Both the position numbers and the translations under genes were made by a program. A stretch of DNA of 64,000 nucleotides from Cyanophora paradoxa (Eukaryota; Glaucocystophyceae; Cyanophorales; Cyanophoraceae). The stretch spans positions 1 through 64,000 of the forward strand of contig QPMI01000451.1 in the NCBI GenBank assembly GCA_004431415.1. The letters are read 5' to 3'. A model generated the notes under the pieces. The model did not search any database and had not been told where the DNA came from. It saw only the letters and a list, made by a program, of their open reading frames with translations. This document shows positions 41,600-57,012 of the stretch, in pieces (within the stretch, counting starts at the first letter, position 1; each line of letters starts with the position of its first letter).

Positions 41600-41725
41600 T
41601 TCCTTTCTCGCGATCGCAGAAATGCCCCCGATCTCGAAATCGCGATCGAAAAGGGTCGCGATCGGGAGAAAATCGCGATCGCCAGGGTCGCGATCGGCTC
41701 GTGATCGTCGCGATCGCCAGCCTCG
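41600..41725 (+). repeat. CGCGATCG-rich stretch
   Basis: CGCGATCG or TCGCGATC words occur about ten times in some 120 bases (AAATCGCGATCG, GGTCGCGATCG, CGTCGCGATCGCC). It is non-coding and probably a degenerate short repeat. Confidence 0.85.
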
Positions 41726-41908
41726 GAAGGGGTACCCCCACAGCTGTTGCGGCGGTTATAAGAACCTCCGCAATCCAAGCGTCACTTCCGAGTCTCGAGC
41801 TCTCGGAGTTGACTTTTCGCGTTTGGCCCATTGATGGTCCTCCTATATATTTAAAGCTTTCGAATAGGGGTACAAGTTGTCCAGTAGGGTACAAGTTGAC
41901 CACTGACG

Positions 41909-43024
41909 ATGCGGTCCGCCGGCGCGGCGCTCGCGCTGCTGGCGCTTGTGTTTTCGCACGTAGCGATTTCCACCGTCGCCGCCGGTTCGATCCCTATCCG
42001 TCTAGCATCATAGCATGGGGCTTCTATGGGCGCCTCCGGTTCGAACTCTTACCTTCTAGCTGAGGGGCCAGACGAGAAAAGAGGGCTGCGTTCGTGCCTA
42101 GAACGCTCAACGAATCGCCTGTGATTATGGATGGTTGCGTCCTGAGCTGTACTAACACCCCTCATGATCATGCAGCTGCGAAGAAACCCACCAAAGCCGC
42201 GGCGCCGAAGAACGAGACCAAGCCGACTGCGACTCCAACACCGAGCCCCTCGCCCGTGCCTGCCAGTTCGGAGGACGAAAAAGAGGAGCAGGCGGCCGCG
42301 GAGGAGGAAGCCGCAGCCAAGGAAGAGGGCTCAGAAGAGGAGGCCGCGACTAAGGAGGAGGGCTCCGAAAAGGCAGACGACAAGAAACCTGCAGAGGGCG
42401 CTGAAAAGAAGGAGGAGACCGCAAAGCCCGCCGACAAGGAGGCGGAGGACAAAAAGCCCGCTGAGGGCTCCAAGGTGCGCTTCCCTAATGTATACAGCAG
42501 CTGGTTGTAATACGAATGCGCGCCTCAGGAGGAAGCTCCCAAGGCTGAGGAGAAGAAAGAAGAGGCGAAGCCTGCAGAGGGTTCCGAGAAGAAGGAGGAA
42601 GAAAAGAAGAAAGGTCCCCGCCCCGTACCCTTTTTGTCCGCACCGTACCCCCCTTCGACCGTCGTGGGCCTGCAGAGGGCGAGGAGAAGCCGAAGGAGGA
42701 TAAGAAGCAGGAGGAGGCTAAGCCAGCTGAGGCCCCTGAAAAGAAGGAGAGTGAAGAAAAGAAGCCAGCGGATGAGAAGAAAGAGGGGGATGAGGAGAAG
42801 AAGAGTGATGAGAAGAAGGGCGAGAAAGGTAAGACATGCAGTGTTCCAGGCCAGCGTTTCTATTTCGATTTGAATTAGGACCGGCTGCAGAGAGCGAAAC
42901 CAAAGGCGAGAAGGAGGGGGGGCCAACTCCGTCACCTTCTCCGCTCCCGGCCGTCATTGAGAACATTACACCTGGAATCGGCTCGACTGTGGGAGGGCAA
43001 AAAATCACTGTGTATGGGGTGTGC

Positions 43025-43065
<41 letters not shown>

Positions 43066-44727
43066 TTGGAGCTAGTTTGGACCTCCTTTTATTCCAATTT
43101 GGAGCTAGTTTGGAGCTTGATAGAACTAGCTCTTCTATTTGGACAACGCCACATAAATCGAATCGAAGGCAAATATAATCGAATCCGAGCGAAGCTTATG
43201 CTCTGTTTAAAGCGACGTTGAATCTGAAGCATCTGAATTTGATTTACATCTATTTGACTTCGCCAACAGCGCAACTTTCCCACTCCGCCGAGCTCGGACG
43301 ATGAGCCCGATGTGATCTGTCAGGTGAGCTTAAGTTTAGGTGCGCAGATGGCTTGGGCGACTTTAATTTGGGTGCGCAGATGAATGGGCAACACATTGAC
43401 ACAAGAGATTACAATGACCAGGTCAATATCAGTATCTTCAAAGCAAATCAAACTTAATGTCGAATTTTCGATACCAGTACGTGGAGTGTGTGACGCCAGC
43501 GCACCCCGAGGAAGGCGACGTTGAAATCACGGTCTTCTTGCCAAAGCGCAACATCACGACGAACTCGTGGAACTTCCGATATATAGCTGGCATTTTCGAT
43601 TCCGGAAGTTCCTTCTTGATCATTGCTTACACACTTAACAGCCCCTGTTATAGAGAGTGTCGAACCAGACGCATTGCAGTTCAATGGCGACGCCTTGGTC
43701 ACCGTCCTTGGTCGGGTTCGAGCTGCCCCCCGTTTTCCCAACCCCGCCCAACCAAAACAGAGCATCTGAATCAAAGTCCGAGCCTATCCAGCTAAATCTT
43801 CTGACCAACTTAAACCTGCATGACCAAACCTAATTCGATATGAAAATCAACGTCAGACCCCACTAAACCAAATTGAAATCATCTAAAATGCTGGCAGAAC
43901 TTTAAAAACAATCGCGAGATCCGTTGCCGTTTCTCGGCAAAAAGAAATCAATATGAAAGCGATGCAACGTGGATCTCCTCGCAAAAAGTGGTGCGTGTTG
44001 ACCTGCCATGCAGGCAACGCGGAATCAAACGTCCACAGACATGCCCACTCCCACGGAGCGTGGTGCCCATGGAGCGGGTTGTGGTGGAAATCAGTGCTGA
44101 GACGGAGGCGAGTGGCTCGAATTGGGTTGGTGGCGCTCGGAACATGATCAGATTTTCGGACCGTGTGTTGCCCCGCCACTTTCCCTCTCCACCTGCTCAG
44201 ACCTGGCTTACCCCCTCCACAGCATGTAACGACAATTACCGGACTTGCAGAGAGTGCGTCGTGCACGGATGCGGGTTCTGCTATTTTGATGAGGAATGCC
44301 GGACTCCTAGCCCCAACGGGGGTTTTCTTGAGTGGTCCAAGTGCAATGCACAGGTGTGATATCATTCTTTGTTTCAAATTTGGTTTGTGCACAAACAATC
44401 TTGCAGGAGTGGGTCGCCCCACGCAACCAGGGAGACTGTGGCCGGTTCGAAAATCGGCCCCGGGGGTACAATTCGGGTGCCTTCGCACTGGCTGTGATCC
44501 TGGCCATCGGCGTCTTTGCTGGGGGAGCTGGATGTTTCATCATGCGCCGCCGCAACGCTGGCAGCGGCCCAGTGCTGCCCATCACCCGCCCGGCATTCGG
44601 GAGTTCTGAAGGGGGAGTCCCTTCTGCGCGACAAGAAACACGACCACTGATGGCAGACCGGGCTGGTGGAAACTGGGACGAGAACTGGGACGAGAACTGG
44701 GACGACCCCCGGCGCCCACGATCGTGA
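41909..44727 (+). CDS. Receptor-like membrane protein: signal peptide, K/E-rich stalk, two TIG domains, PSI domain, TM helix
   Basis: Exon 1 (41909-41984) gives a signal peptide (MRSAGAALALLALVFSHVA). After an intron, an exon from about 42175 encodes a stalk rich in Lys, Glu, Ala and Pro (repeats of KKPAEG and KKEE), in several exons up to 42830. The first IPT/TIG domain starts VIENITPGIGSTVGGQKITV near 42950 and continues YVECVTPAHPEEGDVEITVF near 43480. The second starts PVIESVEPDALQFNGDALVT at 43640. A cysteine-rich PSI-type module follows at 44220 (ACNDNYRTCRECVVHGCGFC, YFDEEC), then the TM helix FALAVILAIGVFAGGAGCFI and an acidic tail with NWDENWDENWDDP. TIG+PSI is the architecture of plexin/Met-like receptors and related protist surface proteins. 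The intron after TIG part 1 contains a 29-nt poly(C). The 3' end has been duplicated to 54.5 kb. Confidence 0.78.
43026..43054 (+). repeat. Poly(C) tract, 29 nt
   Basis: Immediately follows the GTGTGCG splice donor of the TIG/PSI gene, then A-rich sequence. It is intronic. Confidence 0.95.
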
Positions 44728-45068
44728 TCATGATCACTGCCATTCGCAATCGTGCTCTTTCTAAGCGACGGGCGCGCCGGACCTCCTACCTACAGCGCTT
44801 TAACTGTACTTTAATTTGTAATTCTCGCTCGAGCTCACCGATTCGAAATAATACGTTTACTAGTTGGAATCGTACGTAATACCGTACTACGTAACCGTAG
44901 TACGTTAATACGCTCGAGCTCACCGATTCGAAACAATAACAATCGTGTCCCCATATGGCACGTAAAATTTGACGTTGTATTGGAAGGTTTTATGAAGAAC
45001 ATAATATTCCAGGGAAAGGGGGTAAGACGTTCCATCGTTGCATTCAGTGTGGGCACATGATGTAAGCT
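44600..45068 (+). repeat. Segmental duplication, parent copy
   Basis: The last coding exon and 3' flank of the TIG/PSI gene (CCCTTCTGCG, CAAGAAACACGACCACTGATG, AACTGGGACGAGAACTGGG, CGATCGTGATCATGATCACT; further on GACGTTGTATTG, ACATAATATTCCAGGGAAAG, TTCCATCGTTGCATTCA, GATGTAAGCTAG) recur in order at 54545-54880. A family D fragment (44749-44815) is inserted in this copy only. Confidence 0.9.
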
Positions 45069-46099
45069 AGTGGCTAGCTGTGACCTACGCTTAGTCCCGT
45101 AGGTTCATCTCTCGACTTGACACAGATGGACACCCCAGTTATATCTCTAGCCATTCTCGGTGTGTGCGAAATCATTTACGCCTAGCGCTAGCGCTGTGAC
45201 CTACGCCTGTCGGGGCTACTTTTTGGGGGCTCTGCAGCTGCAGCTGAAGCCGGGGCAATGTGCATGCGCCAGGCTGGCCAGTGGCTGGCGCCACGCGTAC
45301 CGTAGTAGTACGCCGTGACGGTGACATGGACGGTTTTTCGCTGTCGCCAATTTGTATGGCGGCCTTATGATCGGAGGCTTACGATCGGCCTTACGAATAA
45401 TTCTCGGTCGTGACATCACCATCATCATGACGTAGGCTTAATTCTGTAAGCAAATTTTAACCTCGTAAGCTTACAGCCGGGAGCGAGTTTTGCCAAATTC
45501 ACTCCCGCGCGTAAGGCTAGGATCCGGGAGCTAGCTATAGAGCTGTAGCTATAGCCTACGTTTGTAAGCTGGTGCTGACGGCGATGCGCCAAAGTGTGCG
45601 TGCATGCATACGCAGCGCCGTACAGCCTTGCCGAGCTACTTCAGCACGCTAGAGCGGCGTTTGACGCTACGGCGCTGCCCTCAACGGTCACTTAGGGGGT
45701 ACCGTCACCGTCGCGCTAAGACTCGACCGGGCTCGTCCACGCCCAAGATTTCACGGCGACGACGCCTTACTGCAGGAAATGACATCATAGTTTTTTTCAG
45801 TGTTAATTTCCGCTCCGTGCGTAAGCCGACAGCGAAAAACCGTCATGAGCACGGTTAACGCGTACGTATATATACGTATACGTATACGCGTTAACAGTGA
45901 TCATCATGCCATGCATATAACCTATGCTGCGACGCGCTCGCGCGCGTTAGCGCTCGGGCGCTTGAAGACACGCGTACCGTAGTACGTACGCGTCGACGCC
46001 GACCGTCGGACGTCCGACGTCGCCACAGCGACTGTACCCCAGGGCCTGACGTTCGACCTGATCGATTGGCGGGGGCTCGGAAGCCGCTCTCAAATTAAA
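44728..46099. other. Intergenic region, repeats and palindromes
   Basis: It holds the family D fragment (44749-44815), GTACGTAATACCGTACTACG-type palindromes (44870-44910), CTAGCGCTAGCGC (45182) and TACGTATATATACGTATACG (45863-45885). GAGCTCACCGATTCGAAA appears twice (44832 and 44917). No gene is seen. Confidence 0.6.
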
Positions 46100-48384
46100 A
46101 TGGCGTCGTTCGCAATCGCCCCCGTGCTGGGCGCCCGGGGATCGTACCCGCGAGCCGCGGAGCCGGAGCTCGAGGCCGCCGCCGCCCGCCTGCACACGGC
46201 GGCTCGCCGCAAGAGCCCTGCCCTTCGCTGCTTCGATGCCCTGAGCCACCGCCGAGTGCGCCCGGCGTTCTCGGCGGCTCGCTCGTTCGGTTGCGATGCC
46301 GCCTCCCTCCGCAAGCCGGCCCGCAACGCCCCCGCCGCCAGCAAACAGTGGCAGGAGACTGTCTGCCAGGCGGACGGAGCAGCGTCCGCCTCCTCAGGCG
46401 AGCAGCCCAGTGTTCCTGAATATGACGCGGAAACGAAGAAGAAGTACAAGATCTGGCGCATCCGTGTATTCGCGAGCCTTTTCCTTGGCTACGCGTGCAG
46501 GTCAGCGTGATCTCGGTTGCGTCCCGCGCGCCCTCTGATCGCCGGATCAGCTACATCGCTCGGTCAGGCTTCACGTACGTGGCACCGCTGCTCCGCGACC
46601 AAGCTGGGATGACGCTTCAGCAAATTGGCGTCATCAACTCCGTTTTTCCCGGTGCTTTCCACCTGTGCGTCATGCCCGCCGCTGCTGATCGCTTGAGCAG
46701 TCGCGTATGGCGTGAGCAAGTTCGTGTCCGGTGTCATCTCCGACTACGCCAATCCGCGCTACTTTATTGCGCTCGGTCTCATCGTCACTGGGCTCCTCGA
46801 TGTCCTTTTCTGCGCCTCGACCAATGTGACCTGGTGTGCTGCAGCGTCCTGACCCTGGCCCTGCGTTGACTGATGCTGCTTCGTAGGATGGCCGTCATCT
46901 GGGGCCTCAATGGCTGGATTGCAGCTGTCGCGGCGCCTGCTGCCGCCAAGACTCTGACTGCATGGTATGCCCCGTCGGAGCGTGGCACGTGGTGGGGCAT
47001 CTGGAACACTAGCACGAATCTGGGTCACTTCTTTTCGGCACACCCGTGTTCTTTCGTTGAATCCTGAAATTCACACAGGGGGGTTCCTCTCTGCTTTCAT
47101 CAGCGCCTGGTTTGCGCAGAAGCTCGGCTGGAAATGGGGCATGTACGTGCCCGGTATTGTCGGCATTGTGATGGGGATTTTGTTCTTCTTTATGGCCCGT
47201 GGTGATCCGACTGAGGTCGGCCTCCCTCCGATCGACGAGTTCAAGTATGTCGCGTGATTTTCATTTTAGGCTATGTTGTCAGCTGTTGCTGACGTGCATT
47301 CAGGGGTGAGAAGAAGGTCGTCAAGAAGGATGCTGCCGGGGCAAAAAGTTCGACGGAGGGCATGACACAGAATCAGATTTTCATGAAGTATGCTCTGATT
47401 GCAGTGTTTTTGTGCTCTCTTTTTGATTTGAGTGCCCGCTGCTTGCAGATATGTCATGCTCAATCCAGCTGTTTGGATTCTTGCCATCTCGTATTTGGGT
47501 GTGTACTTCATTCGCACTGGCGTCACAAACTGGTCTCGTGAGTAGAAGAGTTGATTTCGCTCGTCTCTCGAGCCCTCTGACTGTTCCTCTGCTTTTAGAT
47601 TTCTACCTCATGGATGTGAAGGGTTGGTGAACATGCCACTGGGTGAGGCTGCACGCTAACTCGATGACAGGTGTGAAAGATGCTGCCGAAGCAGCATCGC
47701 GTGTCAGTGGGCGTGAACTCGTGCGTTCTATTCGGTAGATCGCCATCGTTTGCTCTGCTTCTATTTACATCCTTCGACAGGGCGGTCTCCTTAGCAACTT
47801 CGTATCGGGCCCACTCTCTGATAAGGTCTGCTCTCAGTGAAATTGAAGTCTTTTGAATTTACGAGCATCATGATCGCAGGTCTTTGGTGGCAGGCGCATC
47901 CCCGTCATCGCGATTTTCCTCCTTGGTCCGTGTCGCTGATGTTCGCCTGGCAATCTTTCTCAATCGATTGTTTTCGACTTGCAGGTGTTGTCGGATCTAC
48001 AGCCGGCTTCTGGCTCTCGCCTATTGGCGCCCCTGCATTCTTGGACTGGCTCTGGGTGTTCCTCCTCGGTTTCTTTGTGTATGGCCCCCAGGTATGCAAA
48101 TTTGTTTCTGATAATGCTGTTGTGTTCCTCATGTTGCGGTGCCTCAGATGCTTGTCGGGCTTGCTGGAGTGGAACTCGCTCACAAGTCTGCTGCCTCCTC
48201 AGCCATTGGTTTCTTGGGCCTCGTCTCGTACCTTGGTGCCGGAATTGCAGGAGCACCGCTCACCATCCTGGTCAAGCAGTACGGCTGGAACGCTTTCTTC
48301 ATGAGCCTCATCGCATGTGCACTGTTCTCGCTCGCGCTAGTTCTCCCCCTCTGGAACAGGCGTGCACGCGAGACAGAGGAGTAG
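46100..48384 (+). CDS. MFS transporter, organophosphate:phosphate antiporter (SLC37/GlpT/UhpT-like) family
   Basis: OPA-family carriers exchange sugar or glycerol phosphates for phosphate. Met 46100 opens an Ala/Arg/Ser-rich N-terminus of over 100 residues (MASFAIAPVLGARGSYPRAA) that could be a plastid or mitochondrial targeting sequence. Then come YKIWRIRVFASLFLGYAC, GFTYVAPLLRDQAGMTLQQI, the MFS A-like loop GVSKFVSGVISDYANPRYFI, AWYAPSERGTWWGIWNTSTN (a hallmark of this family), GFLSAFISAWFAQKLGWKWG, the loop DPTEVGLPPIDEF, WILAISYLGVYFIRTGVTNW, GGLLSNFVSGPLSDK and the C-terminal helices to RRARETEE. Many 50-90-nt introns. The usual 12 TM helices can be accounted for. Substrate is not predictable. 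Confidence 0.87.
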
Positions 48385-49994
48385 AGTCAGTCAGCCCTTG
48401 AGTAGCTAGAACCAACCTTGACAGAGCTTAGCACTAGCGATCGCACTAGCCCTTGAGTAGCACTAGCTAGCGATCGCTGAGTACCGGGCGTCAATGGCCC
48501 TTGCTCGGAGGCTCGTAATTGTATTCGAAACTTGAATCTTGATTCCAAATCGTCTAAAGCTAGCCGCTGTAGATTTCGAGGGCGAGCTCCGCATCAGAGC
48601 TGTGCGTGGCTATCTGGTCACATTAGCATTCGGACACGTACTAGAAACGCAACTTGGCAAGTCCGGGCTACAAGTGTGGGGCGGGATGTAACCTATACCC
48701 TAGCGAGCGCTAGCCGCTGAGCTGACCGGACAGGCCCCGGCCCGTGGCCAGCGGCTCTGCGTGGCCCCCCTAATTTTTATAAGGAGACGTCCTACCTAAT
48801 CGCAATCGTAATCGAAGTCGTCTACCGTACCTAATCGCAACCGTAATCGTATATACGTAATCGAAGACGGCCACGCGGAACTCGCTCACTAATGAGAGGG
48901 TAACCCCCCTCTAGATCTCGGTTGTGGACGACTAAGCACCCGTACCCGGTCGTCGAGCGGCCTCGGAGCAGGTGCGCACACGCAATAAACGATGCAATTT
49001 GAGCGCAGCGGGAGCGCAGTGTGACCACCAAGATGCTCCGGGCGACTATCTGCACATTGATAACACTGGCATACCAGCCGCGGACGACGCAGGCTAGAAG
49101 CGGCGGTGCTATAGCTACCTACGGGGGCGAGAAGCCGCGGACGACGCAGGCAGGGCCCTCTGAAGGGGGGCGTGCACTCCCCCTGGGGTTCCTTTGTCTG
49201 GACGATCGTAATTCGAGACGATCGATACCTATGTAGCTAGCGCTCTAGATCTCTATATATTGATCGTAATCGTCCGACGGTCGTAATTCTTAGCGCCACA
49301 GGGCAAAATATTAATGCACCGACGGTTCGGTGCAAAATATAAATGCAAAATATTAACACGCTTGTCGGCTCCGCGAGCGCAGTCCCTGCAATGACGGCGA
49401 CTGGCCATGGCCATGGCATGAGCGCTCGTCCCGGCGGCGCTCAAGCGCCTGGGTGCCGGGTGCATTGGATCTGCGTGCCCGGGCGCGCTTCCTCGAGCTA
49501 GCGAGCGAGCCATGCGAACACTCAGCTGCCGCGGCCGAGCGGACGTCAATCTCTGCGCAGCCGGCGACCGCGGCCGAGAAGCCTTGAAGGTACCGTAGTA
49601 CTAGTACGTATACGGGACATGATCGGAGAGGATCTCGGGCTCCGCGTCCCCCTGCCAGGCTGGAGGTAAGGCGCGGCGCCGGTGGCGCTCTCCACATCTT
49701 GTCGCTGCAGCAGCAGGGCCGGGCCGCTCCTGACGCTGGGCGCTTGAAGATTCGTGTGTTTGATATCTTTTTTCTAATTTCGTAACCACCACCCAGACTC
49801 GGGTTCGAGTCCTGGGAGTGTCTTTTACTTGCTCTCTCTCTCTTTTGAGCGCCTCGCCACCTAGGCCTTGGCAAAGGTTCCCTTAAGGTGCTGCTCGAGT
49901 CGCAGCGCGCCAGCTATCGCTTCGACTATTCTCGCAGCGCGCTAGCTTTCTCAAAGCCTGGCAGGGCTCTAACCTTACCGCCGCGGGCGACAGA
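48385..49994. other. Intergenic region with dispersed repeats
   Basis: CGATCGCACTAGCCCTTGAGTAGCACTAG-type repeats (48400-48480), TAATCGCAATCGTAATCG words (48795-48870), family C copy 2 (49052-49160) and a CTCTCTCTCT stretch (49833-49846). A perfect B-box-like GGTTCGAGTCC at 49803-49813 has no A-box. The last 100 bases are the AlaRS 5' region. No gene is supported. Confidence 0.55.
49052..49160 (+). repeat. Dispersed repeat family C, copy 2
   Basis: Direct partner of 8385-8470, about 85% alike by eye, with small insertions. Confidence 0.8.
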
Positions 49995-54263
<4,269 letters not shown>

Positions 54264-54544
54264 TTCACTTACGTAAGCTTAGCTTCAATTTTTGAAATCG
54301 AAAATACAGAGAGATTTGGTCACGAACTTAATCGCAAGTCCGAGCTACAAGTGTGGGATGTTCAGTGTGGCGCTGCTGCCGTGGGCCCAGTCCCCCCAGC
54401 GCGCACCAGGCCAGTGGGGCCCTGTGTTGCCCCGTGAGAGAGTAATTCGCCTCCCCACGGGCACTGGCTACAGGCATCACGACTCCAGGGCGGCGAGGTC
54501 GTCTCGGGCCACTGCAGCTGCTTCCAGGGGAGGCAGCAAGTGAC

Positions 54545-54880
54545 CAACCACAGTCCCTTCTGCGAGACAAGAAACCCGACCACTGATGGCGGACCAGGAC
54601 GGGAACTGGGACGAGAACTGGGACGACCCTTGGCGCTCACGATCGTGATCATGATCACTGCCATTCGCAATCGGCCCCCGCCCCCCGCCCCCCGCCCCCC
54701 CCCCCCCCCGGGCCCACTGACACGTAAATTATTAAAATTTCGAATTCACGTTGTATTGCATGCATGCAAGGTTTAATTAATGAAGGACATAATATTCCAA
54801 GGAAAGGAATAATATTGAAGATGTTCCATCGTTGCATTCAACGTAATTATAAACACGTGGTGTAAGCTAGCGGCTAGCTA
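54545..54880 (+). pseudogene. Duplicated 3' end of the TIG/PSI receptor gene
   Basis: It retains the NWDENWDDP-coding end and the CGATCGTGATCATGATCACT sequence after it, then a GC-rich insertion (54674-54715) replacing the family D fragment, then the AT-rich 3' flank. No upstream exons are present, so it cannot be expressed as a receptor. It lies about 280 bases after the AlaRS stop. Confidence 0.88.
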
Positions 54881-55639
54881 GCTGCATCTCCGGACTACGC
54901 CTGGTTGGGTGTCATGTTGAAAGTTTCGTTCCTTGCCGTTGTTGGTGCCACGGTGCACGACGAGCACGGCATCAGTGGGCAGTGGGAGTTCCCGCAGATC
55001 TAGACCCGGTCCAATATATTAATGGGGTCCGGGACCCGTCGGAATTCGAAGCCTGCGTGCGGGCTGCGGCGCATGCGCAAAAGGGGAGTCAGACCGAGAT
55101 CAGCGCGATCCCTCCCTGCAGCTGTTTTATTCTGCGCGGCGTGACGTCGACAATTCCAGTTACGCAGTATATATATATGCGTTAGAAGTACATCACATAT
55201 CATTCGAATTCAGGAGGCAGCGATATCGATATCGATACCCGGCAGTTTCGACCTGGAGCTCGCCAGCTCCCGAGCCTCGGAGCTTGAGTTTCGAACGTTA
55301 GCTTTAGCGCGCGCTGACGTCAGGCTCAATAGCTAACGGCGTCGAAGCGATCGAATTTCGGAATCAAAGCAGGTCGCGTAGCACGCGGAAGCTGAGTTGT
55401 GTTTGCGCGTTGCGTCAATGGGGTACACGCGCGGCTGGGATGGGGAGAAGGAGCGGTAGGGGTAGAGGCAGTGGGAAAAGGTTCGAGATCACAGCGCAGC
55501 GCAGCGAATAGGGAGGGGCCCAGGGCATAGCGCGGCGGTCCAGCAGCTTCAGCTAGGAGCTCGCGCGCGACGCGGCTGTCGAACCAGCGAAAACGAGGCA
55601 TTGCACTCGCGGCTCACCCTGCGCGTGCAGGTCGCAACA
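54881..55639. other. Intergenic region upstream of eL31
   Basis: TATATATAT at 55169 and GATATCGATATCGAT at 55220. The final ~100 bases (55540-55639) end in GTGCAG|GTCGCAACAATG, which may hold a 5'-UTR intron. No gene is supported. Confidence 0.5.
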
Positions 55640-56079
55640 ATGCCGAAGGCGGAGAACAAAAAGAGCCGCGCGGCGGAGATCGTGACGCGGGAGTACACGA
55701 TCAACCTGCACAAGCGCCTGCATGGCGTGTATCCTTGAAAGCGCGGCTTCTCATGCCTCCGGAACTTTCGAGCTATAGCTGCCGCGCCCTTGACCTGCCG
55801 GCCCGCAGCGGGTTCAAGAAGCGCGCGCCCCGCGCCGTGAAGGAGATCAAGAAGTTTGCCTCGAAGATCATGGGCACGACCGACGTCCGCGTCGACCCCC
55901 GCCTCAACAAGTTCGTCTGGAACCAAGGCATCCGTAGCGTGCCGTACCGCGTGCGCGTTCGCCTTGCCCGGAAGCGCAACGACGATGAGGACGCGAAGGA
56001 GAAGCTGTACACCCTCGTTACCTACGTCCCGGTGACCTCGTTCAAGGGCCTGCAGACCCAGAACGTTGACGCCGAATAA
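55640..56079 (+). CDS. RPL31: 60S ribosomal protein eL31
   Basis: Structural protein near the polypeptide exit tunnel. Exon 1 (55640-55728) reads [20 protein letters not shown] then [10 protein letters not shown]. The intron 55729-55808 has GTATCC and GCAG borders. Exon 2 (55809-56079) continues [59 protein letters not shown] and ends QTQNVDAE. Length (~119 aa) and all conserved blocks fit the family. It is complete and functional. Confidence 0.97.
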
Positions 56080-57012
56080 GGCGCAATCTCTTGGACGGCG
56101 GGAGGACGCTGCAAGCTGCTCCTTTCGCAGCCCTCGCCTGCCAGCTCTGTTCTCTCCTATTGCGACCCCAATTGTGTGAATTCCCACGAAATCGACTGCA
56201 CGTGAAAGCAAACGGGGGGGCCCTAGGACTCTCTCTTGGCCATAGGGGCCCGTTCCGGATCTTTTAAACCACTCTCTGGTATGCCAGCTTGGTTTCCCTT
56301 ATCAGCTCCTTCTTGATCGTGAGCACCAAGCTCGCCAGGTAGTTTTCTACTTGATAGATGGCTCGGCTATCGATTACGATTAGGGGTTGGGCGAAGCTAA
56401 GGTCACCGGGTTGCCAAGTTGGACGTCTTGCATGTAAAAGATCATGGAAGCTAGAGCTGGAGGACGCGAACATGTACCGTAGTACAAGATCTGCTACTCA
56501 ATATTCTCGAAGCGCTAGCTGACATGGGGACCATGAACCTGGTCAAGGCTTGAATTCGAAGGAATCGTTAAGCATGTATATATATATATATAATTATAAG
56601 TACGTGTAGAGCTTGAGTACTAGTTCATGCAACCGACGAGTGCACGTGTGAGTGCATATGCATATATATCGATTTCGAAATCGATTCCAGGGCGCTTTAA
56701 GCTTTGATTTGGATCCCGGGTCCCACCACTCAAGAATGACGGTGATGCTGCACCTCTCACGTGCATTATTCCCCTTTCGGGCCTCGGCCGCGCGGGGGGA
56801 ACGGTGGGGCCGGCAATGACGAGGGCTGCACCTTCCTATGTGTAGCCCACACAGGCGTAGGTCACAGATGCAGCTAGCTAGCCGCTAGCTTGCGTGTCTA
56901 CGCTGAACGCATGTGTCGATGAAAGGTACATGCACCGCAATTGCAGCCCGGATAATGCCGATTTCGGCGTCTGCCACTGCTTTGATAGAATTTGACGACA
57001 ATCTTGATCGAG
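56080..57012. other. Intergenic region between eL31 and NXF
   Basis: A TATATATATATA run at 56577 and GATTTCGAAATCGATT palindromes at 56671. CTAGCTAGCCGCTAGCTTG near 56873 resembles 54863 and 45064. No gene is seen. Confidence 0.5.

Noticed and set aside
41371-41778. N-terminal extension of the 40951-41370 ORF
   Set aside because: It is encoded by the AAGTCCC minisatellite and CGATCG repeats, which are unlikely to be protein.
49780-49830. Perfect B-box-like GGTTCGAGTCC suggesting a tRNA gene
   Set aside because: No A-box or cloverleaf can be built upstream; the match is part of a short GACTCG...CGAGTC palindrome.
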